64,000 bases of DNA from Sphingobium sp. JS3065 (GCF_026427355.1 NZ_CP102664.1:2979501-3043500), one strand, 5' to 3'. Positions 17,195 to 27,967 are shown, numbered from the stretch's first letter. Numbers and translations are program-made. Notes: generated by a model not told the origin, from the letters alone.

Positions 17195-20100
17195 CTACTC
17201 CGCCGGTTGCGCCGCCCCTGCGCGGTCATCCCCCGGCTTGTAGGTCAGCAGGCGGCGGCCCAGGCGCGGGCCGACCCATTCCTCTATCCCCAGCGCCAGG
17301 CTGAAGGTCGCGGGCACGATCACCAGCGTCAGCGCGGTCGACAGGATCAGGCCGCCGATCACGGTGATGCCCATCGGGGCGCGCCACGCGCCGTCGCCGC
17401 CCAGCGACAGGGCGGTCGGCACCATGCCGGCCACCATCGCCACCGTGGTCATGACGATGGGCTGGGCGCGCTTGTGACCGGCGTCGATGATCGCCTCCCG
17501 CTTGGGCACGCCCTTGCCCATCTCCTCCAGCGCGAAGTCGATGACCAGGATCGAATTCTTGGCGACGATGCCCAGCAGCATCAGCAGCCCGATCAGCACC
17601 GGCATGGACACCGGATTGCCGGTCAGGTGCAGCGCCAGCGCCCCGCCCAGCGGCGCCAGCAGCAGCGACCCCAGATTGACGAAGGGCGGCATCAGCCGCT
17701 TGTACAGCAGCGTCAGCACCGCCAGCACCAGCAGGATGCCGGAAATGACGGCGATGACGAAATTCTGGATCAGTTCGGCCTGCCACTTGCTGTCGCCGAT
17801 GTTCAGCTTCTGCACGCCCCGGATCTTGCCGTCGGTGATCGCCTTCATGGTCGGCAGGGCATCGATCTTTTCCATGGCCCGGCTGATGACGACGCCCGGC
17901 GCCAGGTCGGCGCCCACGACGATGCGGCGAATCTGGTTGTAGCGGCGAATCTGCGTCGGACCCGCGCCGAATTCTACGTCGGCCACGACCTTCAGCGGCA
18001 CGGAACCGCCGCTGACCGTCGGCACCGGCATATTCTCTATCGTCGCGAGGTCGCGCCGGCTGTTTTCCGCGACCGCCACGCGGATCGGGATCTGCCGGTC
18101 GGACAGGGAGAATTTGGCGCTGTTCTGATCGATGTCGCCGATCGTCGCGACGCGGATCGTCTGGCTGAGGGCGGCGGTGGTCACGCCCAGGCTGGCGGCC
18201 AGGTCGAAGCGCGGCTTGATGACGATTTCGGGCCGGTTCATGTCGCCCGCCACCCGTGGCGCGCGGATTTCATGGATGCCCGCCATTTCCGCCACCAGCT
18301 TGTTGGCGGTCTGCTCCAGCTTCGCCGGATCGTCGCTGCCGAACATGATGACGACGTCCCGGCCGAAGCCGCCGCCCGATTGCGACTGGAAATTGACGCG
18401 GGCGTCGGCGACCTGCTGGAATGCGGGTGCGGCCTTGCGTTCCCATTCGACCGAGGACATCGGCCGGTCCTTCCTGAGCGTTAGATAGATGTCGGCCCCG
18501 GTCGTCTGGATATCGGCGAAGGCGGCCTCGACCATGTCCTTGTCGGCGGCCAGCATGTCCGCCACTTTGCGGGTGATCGCCGTGGTCTGTTGCAGTGTGC
18601 TGCCGGGCACGGTTTCGATCTTCACCTGACTGAAATCCGTGTCGATCGTCGGTTGGAACGACATGGGCAGCGTGCCGAAGGCCGCGATGGTCGCGACGAA
18701 CGACAGAAAGCCGAGGCCCATCGTCCAGATGCGATGGTCGCGAATCCAGGCGGTGAAGCGCGCCGCGCCGCCGCGGGCGCGGTGGGCGATGGCCCGCCGT
18801 TCGTCCAGCGACCAGCGCAGCACCGCCATATAGGCGTCCATCATCCAGCCTTCGCCATGGCTTTCCTGGCCGTGGGCCTTCAGGAAATAGGCGGCGATCA
18901 TCGGCGTGATCAGGCGCGCGACCGCCAGGCTGAGCAGCACGGCGACCACAACGGTCATGCCGAACTGGATGAAGAACTGGCCGGAAACGCCGGGCATCAA
19001 CGCCACAGGCAGGAACACCGCGACGATCGCCATGGTCGTCGCCAGCACCGCCAGGCCGATTTCGTCGGCGGCGTCGATGGAGGCCTGATAGGCGCTTTTG
19101 CCCATGCGCATGTGGCGCACGATATTCTCGATCTCCACGATGGCGTCGTCCACCAGCACGCCCGCGACCAGGCTCAACGCCAGCAGCGAAATGCCGTTCA
19201 GGGTGAATCCCATCATGTCCATGAACCAGAAGGCCGGAATCGCGGACAGCGGAATGGCCAGAGCGGATATCATGGTGGCGCGCCAGTCGCGCAGGAACAG
19301 GAAGACGATGACCACGGCCAGCACCGCGCCCTCGATCATCGCCTGCATGGCGCTGTGATACTGGCCCTTGGTATATTCGACGCTGGTGTAAAGCTGCTTG
19401 TACTGGACCTTGGGATTTTCCTCTTTCAGTTGGTCCAGCACCTTCATCGCTTCATCGAACACGGTGACGTCGGACGACCCCTTGGCCTTTTCCATCCTGA
19501 AGCTGGTGACCTGCCGCCCGTTCATCAGGGACAGCGACCGCTGTTCGGCATACATGTCGCGCACGTCCGCCAGGTCCGCCAGCTTGACCGTGCGCCCGCC
19601 GGAAATGGCGATCTGGGTCTGGCCCAGCGCATAGGCGTCGCGGGCGTTGCCCAACACGCGGATCGCCTGTTCGGCGCCCGCGATTTCGGTGCGGCCGCCC
19701 GCCGCGTTCATATTCACCTGCTGAAGCTGCTGGTTGACCTGACTGGCGGTGATGCCGTGCGATTGCAGCTTGGCGGGGTCCAGGATGACGCGGATTTCGC
19801 GGGACACGCCGCCGCCGCGCGTGACCGCGGCCATGCCGGGCACCGCCAGCAGCCGCTTGGCCACGGTGTTGTCGACATACCAGGACAGTTCCTCCAGCGT
19901 CATGTCGGTCGCTTCGGCGCTGAAATAGGCGATCGGGCCGCCATCGATGTCGACGCGGCTGACCTGCGGTTCCAAAATCCCTTCGGGCAGGTCGCTGCGG
20001 ATCTGGTCGACGGCATTCTTCACATCGTTGACGGCGCGGTCGACCGGCGTGCCGATCTGGAACTGCACATTGGTCTGCGACCGGCCTTCGGACACGAAGG

Positions 20101-20353
20101 ATGTGATTTCATCGACGCCGCTGATGCCGCGCGCGGCGGCCTCGATCCGCTGCGTCACCTGCGTTTCCAGTTCGGTCGGCGCGGCGCCCGGCTGCGACAC
20201 GACGACCTGCGCCATCGGGAAGCTGATGTCCGGATTCTGGTTGACGTCCATCCGGCTGAAGCTGACCAGGCCCGCCAGCAGCAGCGCCGCGAACAGCACC
20301 AGCGGCGACACCGGGTTGCGAATGGCCCAGGCGGAAATATTGCGAAAACTCAT
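17195..20353 (-). CDS. RND family efflux transporter permease (HAE1/AcrB-like)
   Basis: This 1052-aa inner-membrane pump has the usual layout: one helix, a large periplasmic loop, six helices, a second loop, and six helices. In helix 4, the [12 protein letters not shown] motif holds the paired aspartates of proton translocation; in helix 10, [13 protein letters not shown] supplies the lysine. It exchanges drug or solvent for protons across the inner membrane as part of a trimeric complex with an adaptor and outer-membrane channel. The adaptor gene lies 22 bp upstream; no TolC-like gene is in the window. Substrates are unknown. Confidence 0.94.
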   Translation of the reverse strand: MSFRNISAWAIRNPVSPLVLFAALLLAGLVSFSRMDVNQNPDISFPMAQVVVSQPGAAPTELETQVTQRIEAAARGISGVDEITSFVSEGRSQTNVQFQIGTPVDRAVNDVKNAVDQIRSDLPEGILEPQVSRVDIDGGPIAYFSAEATDMTLEELSWYVDNTVAKRLLAVPGMAAVTRGGGVSREIRVILDPAKLQSHGITASQVNQQLQQVNMNAAGGRTEIAGAEQAIRVLGNARDAYALGQTQIAISGGRTVKLADLADVRDMYAEQRSLSLMNGRQVTSFRMEKAKGSSDVTVFDEAMKVLDQLKEENPKVQYKQLYTSVEYTKGQYHSAMQAMIEGAVLAVVIVFLFLRDWRATMISALAIPLSAIPAFWFMDMMGFTLNGISLLALSLVAGVLVDDAIVEIENIVRHMRMGKSAYQASIDAADEIGLAVLATTMAIVAVFLPVALMPGVSGQFFIQFGMTVVVAVLLSLAVARLITPMIAAYFLKAHGQESHGEGWMMDAYMAVLRWSLDERRAIAHRARGGAARFTAWIRDHRIWTMGLGFLSFVATIAAFGTLPMSFQPTIDTDFSQVKIETVPGSTLQQTTAITRKVADMLAADKDMVEAAFADIQTTGADIYLTLRKDRPMSSVEWERKAAPAFQQVADARVNFQSQSGGGFGRDVVIMFGSDDPAKLEQTANKLVAEMAGIHEIRAPRVAGDMNRPEIVIKPRFDLAASLGVTTAALSQTIRVATIGDIDQNSAKFSLSDRQIPIRVAVAENSRRDLATIENMPVPTVSGGSVPLKVVADVEFGAGPTQIRRYNQIRRIVVGADLAPGVVISRAMEKIDALPTMKAITDGKIRGVQKLNIGDSKWQAELIQNFVIAVISGILLVLAVLTLLYKRLMPPFVNLGSLLLAPLGGALALHLTGNPVSMPVLIGLLMLLGIVAKNSILVIDFALEEMGKGVPKREAIIDAGHKRAQPIVMTTVAMVAGMVPTALSLGGDGAWRAPMGITVIGGLILSTALTLVIVPATFSLALGIEEWVGPRLGRRLLTYKPGDDRAGAAQPAE

Positions 20354-20375
20354 GACGGTTTCCTCGCCTGCCGCG

Positions 20376-21548
20376 TCATTTGGACTTGCCGGCTTCCGGC
20401 TTCACCTTCTGCCCCGGCGTCAGGAAGGCGCCGGCCGAAGCCACGATGCGTTCGTCGCCGTTCAGGCCGTTCAGGATCGACACGCCCGCATCCGTCACCT
20501 GGCCGATCTTGACGTCGCGCCGCTGCACTTCGTCGCGGCCGTTGACGACATAGACATAATTGCCCTTTTCATCGCTCTGCACTGCCGATTCCGGCAGCAT
20601 CGGCGCGGATCCGGTGCCGCTGACGATCGCGGCGGAGGCGAAGCCGCCCGGGCGGATCGCCGGATTATAGGCGATGGCGATGCGGGCGATGCCCTGGCGG
20701 TTCTGATTGTCGACCACCGGCGACACCTGCCAGACCCGCCCGGCGAATTGCGCCGTGCCGCCGACCGGGGTGACGGTGGCGCTGTTGCCGGTGCGCAGCG
20801 CGGCCAGATCGCCCTCGCTGACCTGGGCCAGCATTTCCATCTCCCCGCCCTTCGCCATGCGGAACAGCACGGCGCTGCCCGATCCGACGATCTGGCCGGG
20901 TTCCACCGCACGGGTCAGCACCAGCCCGGCGGCAGGAGCGCGGATGTCCAGGCGGCCGGTGCGGGCGCGCTGTTCGGCCAGTTGCGCGATGGCCACATTG
21001 ACGCGGGCATTGGCGGCGTCGCGGGTCGCGGTCCGCTGGTCGATGTCGGCCTGGCTGATGAAGCCGCGGGAAACGAGCGCCTTGGCGCGGTCGAGCTGCG
21101 CCTGCGCCAGCTTGGCGTCGGCACGGGCAACCTCCACCTGCGCGGCCAGCGAGCGGATCTGCTCGGTCTGGACGGAGCGTTCGACGGTCGCCAGCACCTG
21201 ACCGGCGCGCACCCAGTCGCCCGGTTGCACCAGCACCCGCGTCACTGCGCCGCCTTCGCCCACCACGCCGACCGGCATTTCCACCCGCGCCGCGAGCGAT
21301 CCCGTGGCGCTGATGGTGTGCGACACCGTGGACATGCCGGGGCTGATGACCGTCACGACCGGGGCCTGCGCCGCGCCGGCGGGGACTTCCGCGCCCTTGC
21401 GATGCATGCTGATCCAGGTGGCGACGGCGATCAGGATGATCGCGACGACCGCGCCGATCACCAGCCTGCGGCGCCAGATGGAGCGCTCGTCCTGATCGTC
21501 AAGGACATTTACCGGCGCATCGCCGACCAACGGGGTTTCGTAATTCAT
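20376..21548 (-). CDS. RND efflux periplasmic adaptor (membrane fusion protein)
   Basis: This protein of about 390 aa starts at MNYETPLVGDAP (an ATG 21 bases upstream is possible). It has one N-terminal membrane anchor (residues 25-45), the barrel-sandwich half with GEGGAVTRVLVQPGDWVRAGQVL, an alpha-hairpin coiled coil (residues 110-180) and a second lipoyl half, DIRAPAAGLVLTRAVEPGQIV. It bridges the pump at 17195-20353 and an outer-membrane channel. It is the first gene of the two-gene operon. No regulator is seen next to it. Confidence 0.93.
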   Translation of the reverse strand: MNYETPLVGDAPVNVLDDQDERSIWRRRLVIGAVVAIILIAVATWISMHRKGAEVPAGAAQAPVVTVISPGMSTVSHTISATGSLAARVEMPVGVVGEGGAVTRVLVQPGDWVRAGQVLATVERSVQTEQIRSLAAQVEVARADAKLAQAQLDRAKALVSRGFISQADIDQRTATRDAANARVNVAIAQLAEQRARTGRLDIRAPAAGLVLTRAVEPGQIVGSGSAVLFRMAKGGEMEMLAQVSEGDLAALRTGNSATVTPVGGTAQFAGRVWQVSPVVDNQNRQGIARIAIAYNPAIRPGGFASAAIVSGTGSAPMLPESAVQSDEKGNYVYVVNGRDEVQRRDVKIGQVTDAGVSILNGLNGDERIVASAGAFLTPGQKVKPEAGKSK

Positions 21549-21723
21549 CCTGAATCCATCTTTCGGCATGGCACGCCGTTCGGGTTGCTGTATTATATGA
21601 ATAAATCACCCGGCTCAAGCCCCCATATTATGGGTGCGGGGCGGACCGCAAAGCCATTTGGCGGGCCTTGCCAAGGGCGCCTGACTATGGCGCTATAGGC
21701 CGCATCGCGGCGGGAGAATGACG

Positions 21724-21972
21724 ATGGAATTGCTGGGGTGGATCATTGTCGGGCTGTTCGCGGGCGCCATCGCCCGGCTGGTCATGCCCGGCCGCCAGCC
21801 GGGTGGCTGCATCCTCACCATATTGCTGGGCATCGCGGGCGCGCTGCTGGCGGCCTATGTCGGGCGCCTGCTGGGCGTATACCAACCCGGCGAGCAGGCG
21901 AGCTTCATCGCGGCGGTGCTGGGGGCGATCGGCGTGCTGGCCCTCTACCGTTTCTTCTCCGGACGGGATTGA
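21724..21972 (+). CDS. GlsB/YeaQ/YmgE family membrane protein
   Basis: This 82-aa protein starts at MELLGWIIVGLFAG, with the GGGAG site 8 bases upstream favouring this ATG over the one six bases before it. It has three membrane helices with glycine-rich faces (ARLVMPGRQPGG, ILLGIAGALLA, AAVLGAIGVLALY), the GlsB/YeaQ transglycosylase-associated pattern. It is divergent from the efflux adaptor and converges on a second family member. Stress-linked expression is known for the family; the function is not. Confidence 0.88.
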   Translation: MELLGWIIVGLFAGAIARLVMPGRQPGGCILTILLGIAGALLAAYVGRLLGVYQPGEQASFIAAVLGAIGVLALYRFFSGRD

Positions 21973-21984
21973 GGCGCAAGGAAA

Positions 21985-22011
21985 GAGGCCGCGCCATCCG
22001 GGCACGGCCTC
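21985..22011. terminator. Hairpin between the two converging GlsB/YeaQ genes
   Basis: The stem GAGGCCG / CGGCCTC with an inner GCC/GGC pairing sits midway between stops at 21972 and 22032. There is no clear T tract, so it may act as a weak bidirectional terminator. Confidence 0.4.
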
Positions 22012-22031
22012 CTCGATCCTGTACGAAAATT

Positions 22032-22286
22032 TTAGCGGACGGAGCCGCGCCGTACCAGATTGACGATGGCTAGCAGGACGATGGCGCCGACCAGCGACAC
22101 GAGGAAGCTGTAGAGCGTCAAGCCGTCGTTGATGGAACCGCCGCTGAAGATCAGGCCGCCGATGAACGCGCCGACGATGCCGACCACGATGTTCAGAAGG
22201 ATGCCCTGTTGCGCGTCGGTCCGCATGACCATGCTGGCAAGCCAGCCGATGACGCCGCCGACGACCAGCCATAAGATGATGCCCAT
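22032..22286 (-). CDS. GlsB/YeaQ/YmgE family membrane protein
   Basis: This 84-aa protein is a second, more canonical member of the family, with three helices and the characteristic GVIGWLASMVMRTDAQQG start and VVGIVGAFIGGLI second helix. It converges with the divergent homologue at 21724-21972. Two paralogues facing each other suggest an old duplication, though the two are not close in sequence. Confidence 0.9.
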   Translation of the reverse strand: MGIILWLVVGGVIGWLASMVMRTDAQQGILLNIVVGIVGAFIGGLIFSGGSINDGLTLYSFLVSLVGAIVLLAIVNLVRRGSVR

Positions 22287-22378
22287 TTCTCACTCTCCTT
22301 GGTCCACAGCCCCTTTCGGGTGGCTGATCTGTTCAACGGAGAAGTCGGCTTTACGTTCCATTTCACGATTGCAAAGCA

Positions 22379-22411
22379 GAAGGCCGCCGGATGCCAGATC
22401 CGGCGGCCTTC
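22379..22411 (-). terminator. Strong hairpin downstream of the SciP gene
   Basis: The inverted repeat GAAGGCCGCCGGAT / ATCCGGCGGCCTTC has 14 perfect base pairs with a 5-base loop. It lies 31 bp after the SciP stop on the minus strand and continues into CTGCTTTGC. It is a likely terminator, and it also separates SciP from the downstream GlsB/YeaQ gene. Confidence 0.7.
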
Positions 22412-22442
22412 CATGCGACCCTATATCTATGGGAACAGAAAA

Positions 22443-22742
22443 TCAGTATTTCTGCTGCCGTTCGTAGAGGGACTTGTAATATTGGATGCGCGTCACGCGC
22501 AGGCCATGCATGCCCGAACGGTCGACGGCGCGCTGCCAGCTCGCAAATTCCTCCAGCGTCAGCGAATAGCGGGCGCAGGCTTCATCCACGGTCAGCAGGC
22601 CGCCATTGACGGCGGCGACGACCTCAGCCTTGCGGCGCACGACCCAGCGAGTCGTGTCGACGGGAGGCAGGCTTTCCAGAGTCAGGGGTTCTCCGAGCGG
22701 CCCGACGACCTGGGCAGGTCTGATTTTCTGGTTTTCGATCAT
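22443..22742 (-). CDS. sciP: SciP-like CtrA inhibitor (DUF1153)
   Basis: This 99-aa protein starts at MIENQKIRPAQ, preceded by GAGGTGAT. It has the DUF1153 core GPLGEPLTLESLPPVDTTRW, the helix-turn-helix VRRKAEVVAAVNGGLLTVDEAC, and ARYSLTLEEFASWQ. The Caulobacter homologue SciP binds DNA and the response regulator CtrA, repressing CtrA-driven genes early in the cell cycle. The similarity is strong over the full length, so the same regulatory role is likely. No CtrA gene is in this window. Confidence 0.88.
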   Translation of the reverse strand: MIENQKIRPAQVVGPLGEPLTLESLPPVDTTRWVVRRKAEVVAAVNGGLLTVDEACARYSLTLEEFASWQRAVDRSGMHGLRVTRIQYYKSLYERQQKY

Positions 22743-22849
22743 TATCACCTCAATAAGCGGCACTGGCGTTGCCGATTTCAGCAGTGCTTGCCTTTTTGCG
22801 CCTCAAGCCCTGAACAGGCCCTAAAGCGCCACGGTAAACGCCCCCTTCA

Positions 22850-23146
22850 TCATCCTTGCCCCACCCTTAATCGGTTCGCGATCAACGGGTTAAAGCTGCC
22901 CGCGAGTCCTACGGCCTCGATGTTGCCGTCGGAACGTGGCGCGAGGATATCGGCCAGTTCCTGGACCCAGTCCCCTTCGATATCCTGCCCCCGCAGGACG
23001 CCTGCGACCGCCTGCGCTGTCGGGCTGGCCGCCTGCTCCGCCGCCGAAGCGGCTCGCAAGGACGGCCAGACCGGCACGCGCCGTCGGCCCGAAGGCTTGA
23101 CGAAGCTGGGCTTAAGCCCGCCTGTCCGAAGGAATCCCAAATCCAT
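22850..23146 (-). CDS. Possible hypothetical protein
   Basis: A 98-aa frame lies in an otherwise gene-free 540-bp stretch. It has an Ala-rich middle (LRAASAAEQAASPTAQAVAG) and a plausible C-terminus (GLAGSFNPLIANRLRVG). No family is recognised, no strong ribosome binding site was seen, and the opposite strand is open too over part of it. It may be a real small gene or chance open frame in GC-rich DNA. Confidence 0.3.
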   Translation of the reverse strand: MDLGFLRTGGLKPSFVKPSGRRRVPVWPSLRAASAAEQAASPTAQAVAGVLRGQDIEGDWVQELADILAPRSDGNIEAVGLAGSFNPLIANRLRVGQG

Positions 23147-23281
23147 GGGAGAGCGGTTTACGGAGCAAAGGATAAGGTCCGGTAAATGTGACCCCCGAAA
23201 TGGGGCATGGAATGCGACTGGATGCGACGAAGCGTTGAATCGGTCTGGCAGGCCGCGATGAGGACGACTATATGCGCGCCC

Positions 23282-24388
23282 ATGCAGCCCGAGTTCCAGC
23301 TAAGCGAGCCGCTGAATGCGCGGCGGATCGTCGTCGCGATGTCAGGCGGCGTGGATTCCAGCGTCGTCGCCGCGCTGGCGGCGCGCACGGGGGCGGAAAC
23401 CATCGGCGTCACGCTCCAGCTTTACGATCATGGCGCGGCGGTGGGCCGCACCGGCAGTTGCTGCGCCGGGCAGGACATACGTGACGCCCGCGCCGTCGCC
23501 GACCGCATCGGCATCGCCCATTATGTCTTTGATTATGAAAGCCGGTTCCGGGATTCGGTGATCGCCGACTTTGCCGATGAATATATGGCCGGTCGCACCC
23601 CCATCCCCTGCGTGAAATGCAATATGGGGGTGAAGTTCACCGACTTGTTCCAGATCGCCCGCGACCTGGGCGCCGACTGCCTGGCCACCGGCCATTATGT
23701 CCGCCGGGTGGAAGGGCCGCAGGGCGCGGAACTGCACCGCGCCGCCGATCCGGCGCGGGACCAGAGCTATTTCCTCTTCGCCACGACTCAGGCGCAGCTC
23801 GATTATCTGCGCTTCCCCCTGGGCGGCCTGCCCAAGCCGCAGGTGCGCGAAATCGCGGCGGAACTCGGCCTGTCGGTGGCGATGAAGCCCGACAGCCAGG
23901 ACATCTGCTTCGTCCCCGACGGCGATTATGCGAAGATCGTGCGCAAGTTGCGGCCCGACGCCGATGAAGGCGGCGACATCGTCCATATCGACGGCCGCCT
24001 GATGGGCACGCACAAGGGGATGATCCACTACACAGTGGGCCAGCGCAAAGGACTGGAGATCGGCGGCCAGGCCGAACCTCTCTATGTCGTGCGGCTGGAT
24101 GCGGAAGGGCGGCGCGTGATCGTCGGCCCGAAGGCGGCGCTGGCGGTGTCGGCGGCGCGGCTGAGCGACATCAACTGGCTGGGCGGCGATTTTTCCGGAC
24201 CTTTGACCGCCAAGGTACGCTCCATGGCGAAGCCGGTTCCGGCCCGGCTGGAGGGCGACCGGCTGGTCTTCGACGCGCCCGAATATGGCGTGGCGCCGGG
24301 ACAGGCGGCGGTTCTCTATGCAGGCGACCGGGTGCTGGGCGGCGGCTGGATCGCGGCGACCGAGGCGGCTTTGGCCGAAGCAGCTTAA
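23282..24388 (+). CDS. mnmA: tRNA-specific 2-thiouridylase MnmA
   Basis: This 368-aa protein starts at [11 protein letters not shown]; the frame is open further upstream but those residues are not of the family. It has the PP-loop [12 protein letters not shown] near residue 20, the catalytic CVKCN motif and the second cysteine in [10 protein letters not shown], followed by the central and beta-barrel domains ([19 protein letters not shown]). MnmA places sulphur at position 2 of the wobble uridine in tRNAs for Lys, Glu and Gln. It appears monocistronic. Confidence 0.96.
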   Translation: MQPEFQLSEPLNARRIVVAMSGGVDSSVVAALAARTGAETIGVTLQLYDHGAAVGRTGSCCAGQDIRDARAVADRIGIAHYVFDYESRFRDSVIADFADEYMAGRTPIPCVKCNMGVKFTDLFQIARDLGADCLATGHYVRRVEGPQGAELHRAADPARDQSYFLFATTQAQLDYLRFPLGGLPKPQVREIAAELGLSVAMKPDSQDICFVPDGDYAKIVRKLRPDADEGGDIVHIDGRLMGTHKGMIHYTVGQRKGLEIGGQAEPLYVVRLDAEGRRVIVGPKAALAVSAARLSDINWLGGDFSGPLTAKVRSMAKPVPARLEGDRLVFDAPEYGVAPGQAAVLYAGDRVLGGGWIAATEAALAEAA

Positions 24389-24393
24389 ATACT

Positions 24394-24415
24394 CCCCTCC
24401 CTTTCAAGGGAGGGG
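24394..24415. repeat. Short palindromic repeat after mnmA
   Basis: CCCCTCCCTT TCAAGGGAGGGG forms a near-perfect hairpin, followed by GCCGGGGGTGGGG. It sits right after the mnmA stop. The same family of CT-rich intergenic repeat is seen near 31186 and 57798. It could also act in transcription termination. Confidence 0.5.
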
Positions 24416-24513
24416 CCGGGGGTGGGGGCGGGCGAAGCGAGCCTCCCCGAAAGCCAAGCCAGAAAACGGCCGACCTTGCCCTTTCCCGCCCCTCAAAGTA
24501 AGGCGCGCGGGTC

Positions 24514-25176
24514 ATGACTCGTCCGCTCACCTTCGCCATCCCCAAGGGGCGCATCCTCGATGAGGCGCTGCCCCTGCTCGCCCAGGCCGGAATAGAGCCG
24601 GAGGCGGAGTTTCATGACAAGAAGAGCCGCGCCCTTCGCTTCGCCACCAACCGGCCGGATGTTTCGATCATCCGCGTGCGCGCCTTCGACGTGGCGACCT
24701 TTGTGGCGCATGGCGCGGCGCAGATCGGCATCGTCGGGTCGGACGTGCTGGAAGAATTCGACTATTCGGAAATCTACGCGCCCGTCGACCTCGACATGGG
24801 CCATTGCCGCCTGTCGGTGGCGGAACCCGAAGGCCTGTCGCAGGAGGATGAGGCGGCGATGAGCCATGTCCGCGTCGCGACCAAATATCCTTATCTCACC
24901 CGCAAATATTATGAGGCGCGGGGCATCCAGGCCGAATGCGTCAAGCTGAACGGCGCGATGGAGCTGGCGCCGTCGCTGGGTCTGTCGCGGCGGATCGTGG
25001 ATCTGGTTTCATCGGGTGCGACGCTGAAGGCCAACGGGCTGGTCGAAACCAACGTCATCATGCAGGTGTCGGCGCGGCTCATCGTCAATCGCGCCGCTTA
25101 CAAGATGCGCTCGGCCGAACTGGTGCCGCTGGTGGAGGCTTTCCGCAAGGCCGTGGGGGCGAAGGATGCCGCTTAG
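24514..25176 (+). CDS. hisG: ATP phosphoribosyltransferase, short form
   Basis: This 220-aa protein lacks the C-terminal regulatory domain of long HisG (about 300 aa), so it is the HisG-S form. It has [16 protein letters not shown], the PRPP-binding region [18 protein letters not shown] and the [12 protein letters not shown] segment. It catalyses the first step of histidine synthesis from PRPP and ATP. The short form normally needs HisZ as a regulatory partner; no hisZ is in this window. It overlaps hisD by 11 bp. Confidence 0.95.
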   Translation: MTRPLTFAIPKGRILDEALPLLAQAGIEPEAEFHDKKSRALRFATNRPDVSIIRVRAFDVATFVAHGAAQIGIVGSDVLEEFDYSEIYAPVDLDMGHCRLSVAEPEGLSQEDEAAMSHVRVATKYPYLTRKYYEARGIQAECVKLNGAMELAPSLGLSRRIVDLVSSGATLKANGLVETNVIMQVSARLIVNRAAYKMRSAELVPLVEAFRKAVGAKDAA

Positions 25177-26455
25177 GCTGGACAGCAGCGGGGCGGATTT
25201 CGCCGCCGCCTTCACCGCCCTGGTCGACGCCCGGCGCGAAGCCGATGAGGATGTGTCCCGCGACGTCATCGCCATCCTCAAGCGCGTGCGCGCAGAGGGC
25301 GATGCCGCGCTGGCCGACTATACCAGCCGCTTCGACCGGCACGACCTGAACGTCAGCGGCTGGGCGGTGGAGCCTGCCGAATGCCGCAAGGCGCTGGACG
25401 GACTTTCGACCGAATTGCGCGACGCGCTCGAACTCGCGGCGGCGCGGATCGCGGCCTATCATGAAAAGCAGAAGCCGCAGGACAGCGACAGCGTCGACGC
25501 GGCGGGCGTGCGTCTGGGCGCGCGCTGGAACGCGGTCGACGCGGCGGGGCTTTACGTGCCCGGCGGGCGCGCCGCCTATCCCAGTTCGCTGCTGATGAAC
25601 GTCATCCCGGCCAAGGTGGCGGGCGTCCGGCGCATCGCCATGGTCACGCCGACCCCCAATGGAGAGATCAACCCGCTGGTCCTCGCCGCCGCCGCAATCG
25701 CGGGGATCGAGGAAATCTGGCGTGTCGGCGGGGCGCAGGCGGTGGCCGCGCTCGCCTATGGCACGGACCGGATCAGGCCGGTCGACGTCATCACTGGCCC
25801 CGGCAACGCCTGGGTGGCGGAGGCGAAGCGCCAGCTTTACGGCGTGGTGGGCATCGACATGGTCGCCGGACCTTCCGAAATCGTCGTGGTCGCGGATGGG
25901 AAGAACGATCCCGACTGGATCGCCGCCGACCTGCTCAGCCAGTCGGAACATGACCCGACCAGCCAGTCCATCCTCTTCACCGACGATGCGGCTTTCGCCG
26001 ATGCGGTGGCGGCGGCGGTGGACAAGCGCCTGCCGCTGCTGTCGACGCAGGCGGTGGCGACCGCCAGTTGGAACGCCAATGGGGCGATCATCGTCGTGCG
26101 CGACCTTGAGGAAGCCATGCCGCTGGTCGACCGGCTCGCCGCCGAGCATCTGGAACTTGCCGTCGACGACCCCGACGCCCTTTTCGCGAAAGTGCGCCAT
26201 GCCGGGTCGGTCTTCCTTGGCCGGATGACGCCGGAGGCCGTGGGCGATTATGTCGCCGGGCCGAACCACGTCCTGCCGACCGGCCGCCGGGCGCGCTTTT
26301 CTTCGGGACTGTCGGTGCTGGACTTCATGAAGCGCACCAGCTTCCTCAGCCTCGACCAGCGCGGCATCGACGCCATCGGCCCCGCCGCCGTCGCTCTTGC
26401 GCAGGCGGAGGGGCTTCCGGCGCATGCGGCTTCGGTGGCCTTGAGATTGAAATAA
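25166..26455 (+). CDS. hisD: Histidinol dehydrogenase
   Basis: This 429-aa protein shows the NAD-binding and catalytic features of HisD: the [14 protein letters not shown] segment, [26 protein letters not shown], and the zinc/base region with AAEHLEL and GNHVLPT-type [13 protein letters not shown]. It oxidises L-histidinol to histidine in two steps. Translation is coupled to hisG by an 11-bp overlap. The remaining his genes are elsewhere. Confidence 0.96.
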   Translation: MPLRLDSSGADFAAAFTALVDARREADEDVSRDVIAILKRVRAEGDAALADYTSRFDRHDLNVSGWAVEPAECRKALDGLSTELRDALELAAARIAAYHEKQKPQDSDSVDAAGVRLGARWNAVDAAGLYVPGGRAAYPSSLLMNVIPAKVAGVRRIAMVTPTPNGEINPLVLAAAAIAGIEEIWRVGGAQAVAALAYGTDRIRPVDVITGPGNAWVAEAKRQLYGVVGIDMVAGPSEIVVVADGKNDPDWIAADLLSQSEHDPTSQSILFTDDAAFADAVAAAVDKRLPLLSTQAVATASWNANGAIIVVRDLEEAMPLVDRLAAEHLELAVDDPDALFAKVRHAGSVFLGRMTPEAVGDYVAGPNHVLPTGRRARFSSGLSVLDFMKRTSFLSLDQRGIDAIGPAAVALAQAEGLPAHAASVALRLK

Positions 26456-26497
26456 GCTTCCCTTCGCCCGGCGCTTTGGCGAAGGCTTCACCTCACT

Positions 26498-26536
26498 GCG
26501 TTCGGCAAAGGGCTTCGACAGGCTCGGCCCGAACGG
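26498..26536. repeat. REP-like half element between hisD and nusB
   Basis: GTTCGGCAAAGGGCTTCGAC followed by AGGCTCGGCCCGAACGG is an imperfect palindrome of the same family as the elements at 11345, 17073 and 33106. It lies just before the nusB start. Confidence 0.55.
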
Positions 26537-26549
26537 TTATGGAAAGACT

Positions 26550-26996
26550 ATGAACGACCGCTCCAAATCCCGCTCCGCCGCGCGCCTTGCCGCGGTCCAG
26601 GCGCTGTACCAGCTTGAGATGGAGGGCACGCCCATCCACGTGCTGCTGCATGAATTCCACCAGCACCGCCTGGGCGCGACCATAGAGGATGTGACCTATG
26701 CGCAGGCGGAAGAAAGCTTCTTCGACGATGTCGTGCAGGGCGTCGACCGCCGTCGCGAGGAAATTGACGGCCTGATCGTGGCGCGCCTTTCCAAGGGCTG
26801 GAGCCTGGAGCGGCTCGACAAGCCGATGCGGCAGATTTTGCGCGCAGGCGCCTATGAACTGCTCGCCCGGCAGGATGTCGCGACCGCCACGGCGATCAGC
26901 GAATATGTCGATGTGGCGCACGCCTTCTACGACAAGCGCGAGGCGGGTTTCGTGAACGGCCTGCTCGATGCGGTGGCCAAGGATGTGCGGAAGTAA
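26550..26996 (+). CDS. nusB: Transcription antitermination factor NusB
   Basis: This 148-aa all-helical protein starts MNDRSKSRSAARLAAVQALYQLEM, the RNA-binding N-terminal helix typical of NusB. It ends with EYVDVAHAFYDKREAGFVNGLLDAVA. NusB with NusE (S10) binds boxA in rRNA leaders to support antitermination. It is followed after 56 bp by thiL, a gene pair that is frequent in bacteria. Confidence 0.95.
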   Translation: MNDRSKSRSAARLAAVQALYQLEMEGTPIHVLLHEFHQHRLGATIEDVTYAQAEESFFDDVVQGVDRRREEIDGLIVARLSKGWSLERLDKPMRQILRAGAYELLARQDVATATAISEYVDVAHAFYDKREAGFVNGLLDAVAKDVRK

Positions 26997-27052
26997 GTCT
27001 GTTCGATCCTTGCCTCGACAGAATAGCACGGCGCGCCAGAAGGTTCGGGTCC

Positions 27053-27967
27053 ATGTCCGCTGAATCCCGCTTCCTGACCCTGCTCCGCCTGCTGGCGAAC
27101 GACCCCGCCGCCCAGGGCCTTCAGGACGATGTGGCGATCCTGGAAATCGGCGGCGCCCGCCTGATCCTCACCAGCGATACGATGGTGGAGGGGGTGCATT
27201 ACCTCCCCGCCGATCCGCCCGCCGACATCGGCTGGAAACTCGCCGCCGTGAACCTCTCCGACCTCGCCGCCAAGGGCGCGAGGCCGCTCGGCTGCCTGCT
27301 CAACTATGCGCTGTCGGGCGACGATGCATGGGACGCCGCCTTCCTTGAGGGACTGGGCGAGGCGCTGGCGCGTCACGCCATGCCGCTGCTGGGCGGAGAC
27401 ACGGTGCGGATGCCCAACGGCGCGCCGCGCAGCTACAGCCTGACCGCGCTGGGCGAAGCGACTGGCCGCGTCCCCCTGCGCGGCGGCGCGAAGGCAGGGG
27501 ACAGGCTGTATCTCACCGGCCCGGTGGGGGATGCGGGCATCGGCCTTGAACTGCTGCGAACCATGCCCGGCGCGTCCGGCCCACTGGTCGACGCCTATCG
27601 CCGTCCACGTCCGCGCCTGGCCGAAGGAGCGCTGCTGGCGCCCCATGTCCACGCCATGATGGATGTGTCCGACGGCCTGCTGATCGACGCTTCGCGCATG
27701 GCGGCGGCCAGCGGCCTTGCCGTCGCCATCGATCATATTCCCCTGTCGCCCGCGCTTGAAAGCACAAGGGGCGCCAGCAATGCGGTGCAGATCGCCGCCG
27801 CGCGCGCCGGGGACGATTATGAGCTGCTCTTCGCCTTGCCCGCCGCAATGAAGCCGCCCGTGCGCGCCATTCCGGTCGGACGCTTTTCACGCGGAGCCGG
27901 GCTGACGCTGATGATCGACGGGGTGGCCATGCCGTTGCCCGACCGGCTCGGCTGGGAACATGGCTGA
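27053..27967 (+). CDS. thiL: Thiamine-monophosphate kinase
   Basis: This 304-aa PurM/AIR-synthase-like protein has the ATP/metal motif DDVAILEIG, then TSDTMVEGVHY, VNLSDLAAKGARPL, GGDTVR and DVSDGLLIDASRMAAAS, ending GDDYELLFAL. These aspartates bind Mg and nucleotides in ThiL. It phosphorylates thiamine phosphate to thiamine diphosphate. It is likely co-transcribed with nusB. Confidence 0.95.
   Translation: MSAESRFLTLLRLLANDPAAQGLQDDVAILEIGGARLILTSDTMVEGVHYLPADPPADIGWKLAAVNLSDLAAKGARPLGCLLNYALSGDDAWDAAFLEGLGEALARHAMPLLGGDTVRMPNGAPRSYSLTALGEATGRVPLRGGAKAGDRLYLTGPVGDAGIGLELLRTMPGASGPLVDAYRRPRPRLAEGALLAPHVHAMMDVSDGLLIDASRMAAASGLAVAIDHIPLSPALESTRGASNAVQIAAARAGDDYELLFALPAAMKPPVRAIPVGRFSRGAGLTLMIDGVAMPLPDRLGWEHG

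Noticed and set aside
15614..18484. A 956-codon open frame on the + strand
   Set aside because: It is antisense to DUF445 and the RND pump. Its His/Arg/Gln-rich composition is typical of a shadow frame in GC-rich DNA.
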